A DNA stretch of 64,000 bases from Anodontia alba (Eukaryota > Mollusca > Bivalvia > Lucinida > Lucinidae), in NCBI GenBank assembly GCA_964016985.1, contig OZ024826.1, positions 67,982,768-68,046,767 of the forward strand, read 5' to 3'. The notes beneath the pieces were generated by a model. The model made no database searches and was not told the DNA's origin. It worked only from the letters and a program-made list of their open reading frames with translations. Position 1 is the first letter of the stretch, and every line of letters starts with the position of its first letter. Positions 59,823 through 64,000 of the stretch are shown here, one piece after another. Position numbers and translations under genes: made by a program.

Positions 59823-60443
59823 GAACAAGTCACCCCGATGCTTCCTAGCAAGTTTGGAGTCAATTGGCCTTTCGGTTCAGGAGAAAAAGCAAAAAATAGA
59901 TTTTCAAGATGGCTGCCATGGCGGCCATCTTGGATTTCCGATCGGCATGATTTTAGCTATTTTTGATCTACAGGTCACCCCAATGCTTCCTAGCAAGTTT
60001 GGAGTCAATTGGCCTTTCAGTTCAGGAGAAGCGAAAAATAGATTTTCAAGATGACCGCCATGGTGGCCATCTTGGATTTCCAATCAGCACGATTTTACCT
60101 ATTTTTTATCTACAAGTCACCCCGATGCTTCCTAGGAAGTTTGGAGTCAATTGGCTTTTCAGTTCAGGAGAAGAAGCGAAAAATAGTTTTTCAAGATGGC
60201 GGCCATGGCGGCCATCTTGGATTTCGGATCGGAACGATTTTAGCTATTTCTGATCTACAAGTCACCCCGATGCTCCCTACCAAGTATCAAGTCAATAGGC
60301 CCAGGGGTGTAGGAGGAGTAGGGTTTTAAAGCAATTGTTGACGCCGCACGACGAACGACGGAAGACGAGCGACGGACCACGGACGACAGACACTGACTGA
60401 CCACAATAGCTCACCATGAGCACTTCGTGCTCAGGTGAGCTAA
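59823..60443 (+). mobile_element. Family-A element lacking its head
   Basis: Starts inside a monomer at ACAAGTCACCCCGATGC. Four high-identity monomers and a full tail follow (GACGAACGACGGAAGACGAG, CACCATGAGCAC-TTC-GTGCTCAGGTGAGCTAA). Confidence 0.9.
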
Positions 60444-61844
60444 AAAAAAACCAAGAAATACAGTAGAGCGATGGTTCCTAGGAAACTCTGGTTAAATTGA
60501 TGTAAGCATAATATTTGATGTTGTGCACTTTGTCTCGGACCTATTTAAACAGGTTTTGTCTGGTCCGCCACTTTGCATACCTGGTGAAAAAAAAGAAAAA
60601 GAAAAAAAATGCACAACATGCTTAAGCTGGTTTCATAGGTAACACCTATTTATTTCATATTATATATCAATATCTCTGATTATTTTCTTTTTCCAAGAGC
60701 CTGGAGAAGACATGATTGACATGGACTCTTGTTACCGGTATTAATAATTGTCGACGAAATAAATTAATATGGGAACTAATAGCCTAAATTGCTAGCTGTT
60801 TCCCATATTCTATGAAATAGGCTGTGGTTTGTGGTTTGTGATTGTGGCACTCCCTGGACTTTTCTCTTACCTTTTTTTCTATATGAATTATCAGAATCTA
60901 GAGAGGACATTTGATTAAAATAATGTTATAATTTATTTGCATAATACATCGTAGAAGTCAAAAATTGACACTTGATGTGTATGTTTAACCAAGTCTATCC
61001 CTTTATAATTCTGGATATACTTGGTAGTATTTCTATTGATTTAGATAGGAAAGAACTAATAAGGAAGTTTAACGAAACCCGCAAATAGTTCAATTTCTGA
61101 CAGAAATTAATAGGGAGTATGATCTTCCGAAAAATCTCAGACACATCTCCGGTATATTTTTAGAAGATTTCATAATCTAATTATCGAAGGATCAGGTATC
61201 TATTTTGGAGACTGATCCTGAATCCTTGATAATTACACCAAATTATGGATTGTAAGTTTGCAGTTTTTCTACCACTATATCAGGTTGTATTGTTATATGA
61301 ACATTAATAACCTGGGGAGGAATATGTTTGGATTTATGACACCGTTTCAGGATTATAAATATATACCAAAGAAAAGAAGAAGGAGATCGGTTACTTCTTT
61401 TCTTATATTATGTACTGATTTCTTTGTCTCTCTGCTTCTGCCAGGAGAGAACAAAGAAACTGAATAAGAGGAAGAAGATGAGTATACGCCCAACTATATC
61501 TTCTCTTCTTTATATTATTTAAGTCAAAAGTATGGAGCTCAACCCTTGCAGTAAAGCCTTATGGGGTGGGGATCCTCTTTTGATACGTATTAAGAGGAAC
61601 AGATCTATAATCTTTTAAGTATTATCTGATGTTCGATGACGATAATAAATTCTGACAACTTCCTCAAACATTAAAACTCTTTTTATTATTACTCATTGAT
61701 TTCAGAAGTTCGTTCGTAACTGATAGTTCTGATTCAATGATTATTAAGAATATCTAGGATTCTGAGGCTCATTCAATAATGACTGCACAGAACTCCTTTG
61801 ATATAATTGGCTACCCTGTGTTCAATACCAATCGTTGCTGTTTG
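60444..61844. other. AT-rich retroelement-like debris
   Basis: Scraps such as LPKNLRHISGIFLEDFI (about 61115-61175) look coding in one frame but are full of stops. The 69-residue frame at 61258-61467 is not recognisable. GCAGTAAAGCCTTATGGGGT at about 61550 recurs at 62176, bracketing the minisatellite. Confidence 0.4.
60820..60879 (+). repeat. Interspersed 53 bp repeat segment (copy 2)
   Basis: Inverse of 6398-6450: TTTGTGATTGTGGCACTCCC, then TGGACTTTTCTCTTACC. Confidence 0.75.
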
Positions 61845-62140
61845 ATGACCGGTGCCCGGTGACTGGTGTCCAGTGCCTGGTAATCCAGCATAATGACCGG
61901 TGCCTAGATGACTGGTGGCTGGTACCTGGTGACTGGTATCAGATCCAGTGACTGGTTACCTGGTGCATGGTTGACTGGTGACTGGTTGACCGGTGACTGG
62001 TTGCCCGGTGCCTGGTTGACTATTGCCTGGTAGCACAGTACCTGGCTGACCTGTGATAAGCTGCCTGGTGCCTGGTCCCCCGTTGCCTGGTGAAGCTAAC
62101 TGGTGAAGAATGACCAGTGACTGGTGACTGGTGGACTTGG
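61845..62140 (+). repeat. Degenerate TGACTGGTGCCTGG minisatellite
   Basis: About 300 bp made of variants of GTGACTGGT, GTGCCTGGT and GACCGGTG in irregular order. The strand is strongly G+T biased. Reading frames contain stops. Confidence 0.85.
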
Positions 62141-62640
62141 ACTAAAGGATGCCACCTAGATGGGTCTTACCCCCGGCAGTAAAGCCCTATGGGGTGGTGC
62201 TCACATCAAGAAAAGAGTTGTCTTCAGACCCGTCTGATTGGACAACTTTCTTTTCTTTGTCAGCTTTTCCTTCATGGTAGATCTTCTCGCAGAATAAAGT
62301 CTTTGTTTGTCTGCAAGATCCCAATTCTAGTCCAGTTATTACAGATCAAATCAGCAGGTAACCAGGAAAAAAAATACAAAATAAATATTTTGAATGATTA
62401 TGCATGACTTTCAAACTAAACGTGACGATCAATAAGAAAGTTGCGAAAACATATGATGTAAATCGATGATCAAAAATAACAAAACACTGAAAATCGATTT
62501 ATTGAAAATAACAGAATCTTCTGTGAAAGGAATGATAAAGGAACATAAGAAAACAGGAAATAAGAAAATAAACTGGAGAAAAGAAAGGAAAATTAGATTT
62601 TTTTCACCAGTAAAAAATCTTGTTGACTTTCTTTGTTCCA
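62141..62640. other. Spacer
   Basis: Contains the second GCAGTAAAGCCCTATGGGGT phrase (62176) and a 72-residue frame (62189-62407) with no family. Probably the same retroelement debris as upstream. Confidence 0.4.
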
Positions 62641-62642
62641 TA

Positions 62643-62800
62643 GAAAAGAAACTGACACATGATCAAAAGAGCAGGAAGAGTGAGGTCACACAGGTAACTG
62701 CCTAAGGGACCGTCTGGATCAAGACTTTTTGAATTGTCGTCTTTTTCTGTGGAAGGTTTGAAATACAGAATAGAATAGCACATTATCTAATATGAATTTA
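62643..62800 (-). mobile_element. Long-TIR MITE (copy 2, ends missing)
   Basis: Reverse-oriented interior of the 45921-46221 element (AAAGAAACTGACACATGATC, CACACAGGTAACTGCC, GAATAGCACATTATCTA). Most of both inverted repeats is lost. Confidence 0.75.
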
Positions 62801-62934
62801 ATAGGTGCTACCTATATCCATGCATCCAAATTATCATCACATGCTTCATAGGTGGGTTGGCCAGATCTAACTGAATTTGATTTCAGACTACGCTCGACTT
62901 CTAATCCACTGCATAAATTGCGATTTTACATCCA

Positions 62935-63105
62935 AGTCAACAATATTTCAGTAGTTCATACACTGCCTCCAAATTTATGGGACTTTTACCAGACCCAATC
63001 ACATAATTCGGGTCCTGGTTAGGTAATAGCAGCTCTGCCATGGAGGCGTTAGGCAGCCCACTAATTCGCGTGCCCCGATGAGCGGGGGCCATGCTTTCTG
63101 AATAC
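62935..63105 (-). repeat. Interspersed repeat, SINE-like (copy 2)
   Basis: Reverse complement of 16545-16735, sharing GGGACTTTTACC, GGCAGCCCACTA and the GGGGCC/CGGGGGCC region. Confidence 0.65.
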
Positions 63106-63144
63106 CGAAAACTAGTCTATGCCAATGACAGGTACAACCACAAT

Positions 63145-63432
63145 ATGAAGTTTTTTAAAAGTAAAACGTATTTTAACTATCTATACTTAACCTATAGATA
63201 ATGTGCTATTCTCTTCTATTTTCACACCTTCCACAGAAAAACAACCTTTCAGTTGTCAATTAAAGTCTTAAACCAGAAGGTCCCTTAGGCAGTTACCTGT
63301 GTGACGTAACTCCTCCCACTCAACTGGTCACGTGTCAGTTTCTTTTATGTGTAAAATAATAGACACAATTAGGAGAGATAAGCAAGGGATGGAGGAGGGA
63401 TGATAATTGATTATCTATAGGTTAAGTATTGA
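63145..63432 (+). mobile_element. Long-TIR MITE (copy 3), right end interrupted
   Basis: ATGAAGTTTTTTAAAAGTAA through ACTTAACCTATAGATAATGT to TTATCTATAGGTTAAGTATT. The right TIR stops at 63432, where a mariner end begins. Confidence 0.82.
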
Positions 63433-64000
63433 TACGAGGGTAGTTCAATAAGTTCGTAGAACTCGGTATTTTTCTATACAATTCAAGATTTCTTTTTTCA
63501 TTTTTGTGCAGTGTAAACCTTTGTCAGTTGAATGATAACAGCCATTTAGTCAACACGTACATTTTTTGCTCTTACTTTTTGTTTGAAAACCTATACCCAT
63601 AGGCAAAAATGGAAAGTCAGAATATTGAGTTCAGAGCAGTCATAAAGTTCCTCACTAAGGAGGGTGCAAAGGCCAAAGAAATCCATCGGCGCATGGCTGA
63701 TGTGTATGGTGATAGTAGTCCAAAGTATTCCACAGTAGCAAAGTGGTCAGCAGAATTTAAACGCGGGCGAGACTCCTTAGAAGATGACCCAAGGCCAGGT
63801 CGCCCTGCTGATGTCATCAGCCAGGAGATGATCGACCGTGTTTAGAGACTTGTGCTAAACAATCGCGGAATCAAAGTTGCCAAACTTGCTTCAGAATGTG
63901 GTATTTCTAATGGAAGTGTTTACACTATAATCCATGAACATATAGGCATGTCAAAAGTATCTGCCAGGTGGGTACCCAGAAACCTGAACATGCAAGATGG
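63433..64000 (+). mobile_element. Mariner-type transposon, 5' part
   Basis: Begins TACGAGGGTAGTTCAATAAG at a TA inside the right TIR of the preceding MITE, the usual mariner target. About 170 bp of untranslated leader precede the transposase. The window ends before the 3' end. Confidence 0.8.
63609..64000 (+). pseudogene. Mariner transposase, N-terminal part with stop codon
   Basis: Starts MESQNIEFRAVIKFLTKEGA. The first helix-turn-helix runs through KEIHRRMADVYG and YSTVAKWSAEFKRG, then DPRPGRP, the linker of mariner transposases. An in-frame TAG at 63843-63845 follows MIDRV. The same frame then continues open to the window end with the second helix-turn-helix (VAKLASECGISNGSVYTIIH) and HIGMSKVSARWVP. 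Apart from that stop the visible third of the protein is intact, so the copy is fairly young. The DDE/D catalytic domain lies beyond the window. Confidence 0.88.

Overview
This is eukaryotic nuclear DNA, almost certainly from a bivalve mollusc. No intact protein-coding gene could be supported. The bivalve assignment is an inference from the repeats: elements built from about 145-160 bp tandem monomers, with ACGG-type microsatellite tails and hairpin ends, resemble the 'pearl' class of bivalve elements. It also rests on tRNA-derived SINEs, tyrosine-recombinase retroelement debris and Tc1/mariner, Harbinger, hAT-like and TTAA-target MITEs. The species is not determined.

Layout. 1-1167: end of a family-B tandem-repeat element. 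1547-2612: broken Tc1-like transposase (minus). 3075-5850: tyrosine-recombinase (DIRS/Ngaro-like) retroelement relic split by a 1.5 kb TA-flanked insertion that carries two further nested MITEs. 6268-7214: unidentified minus-strand coding-like debris. 7883-10159: two 0.24 kb direct repeats bracketing a decayed LINE 3' end (YADD reverse transcriptase motif plus zinc finger). 10164-14062: family-F array split by a family-E element, then the head of another element. 14063-17885: the least repetitive stretch, with two weak exon candidates. 17886-19338: recent tandem duplication of a 0.73 kb unit holding two SINEs. 19705-19801: (TG)n. 20484-24230: array J and an inverted family-I element. 26491-28663: complete family-B element. 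29685-36580: families A and C in complex order. 36581-38773: four MITE-class elements and a Harbinger derivative. 39112-46221: A, H and I arrays and a long-TIR MITE. 47236-50213: hAT-like element containing a complete A element, flanked by two possible short exons. 50488-60445: a 10 kb block of family D with nested A/C elements. 60446-64000: decayed retroelement sequence, an ACTGG-motif minisatellite, MITE copies and a mariner transposase relic that runs off the window.

The main biological content is a superfamily of non-coding mobile elements. Several families (A, D, E, I) begin with CAAGAG preceded by A. In the families other than I that head is followed by a GGCC-type palindrome and a GCTCACCTGAG-like motif. 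All carry arrays of monomers. Where a tail is present (A, C, D) it ends in a strong hairpin followed by GAGCTAA. This architecture fits non-autonomous rolling-circle (Helitron/Helentron-like) elements, but no Rep/helicase gene is present to prove it. Monomers of families that otherwise look different share a degenerate 40 bp core. The elements insert into one another, swap heads and arrays, and duplicate heads and tails in tandem. Most open reading frames in the arrays are by-products of the monomers.
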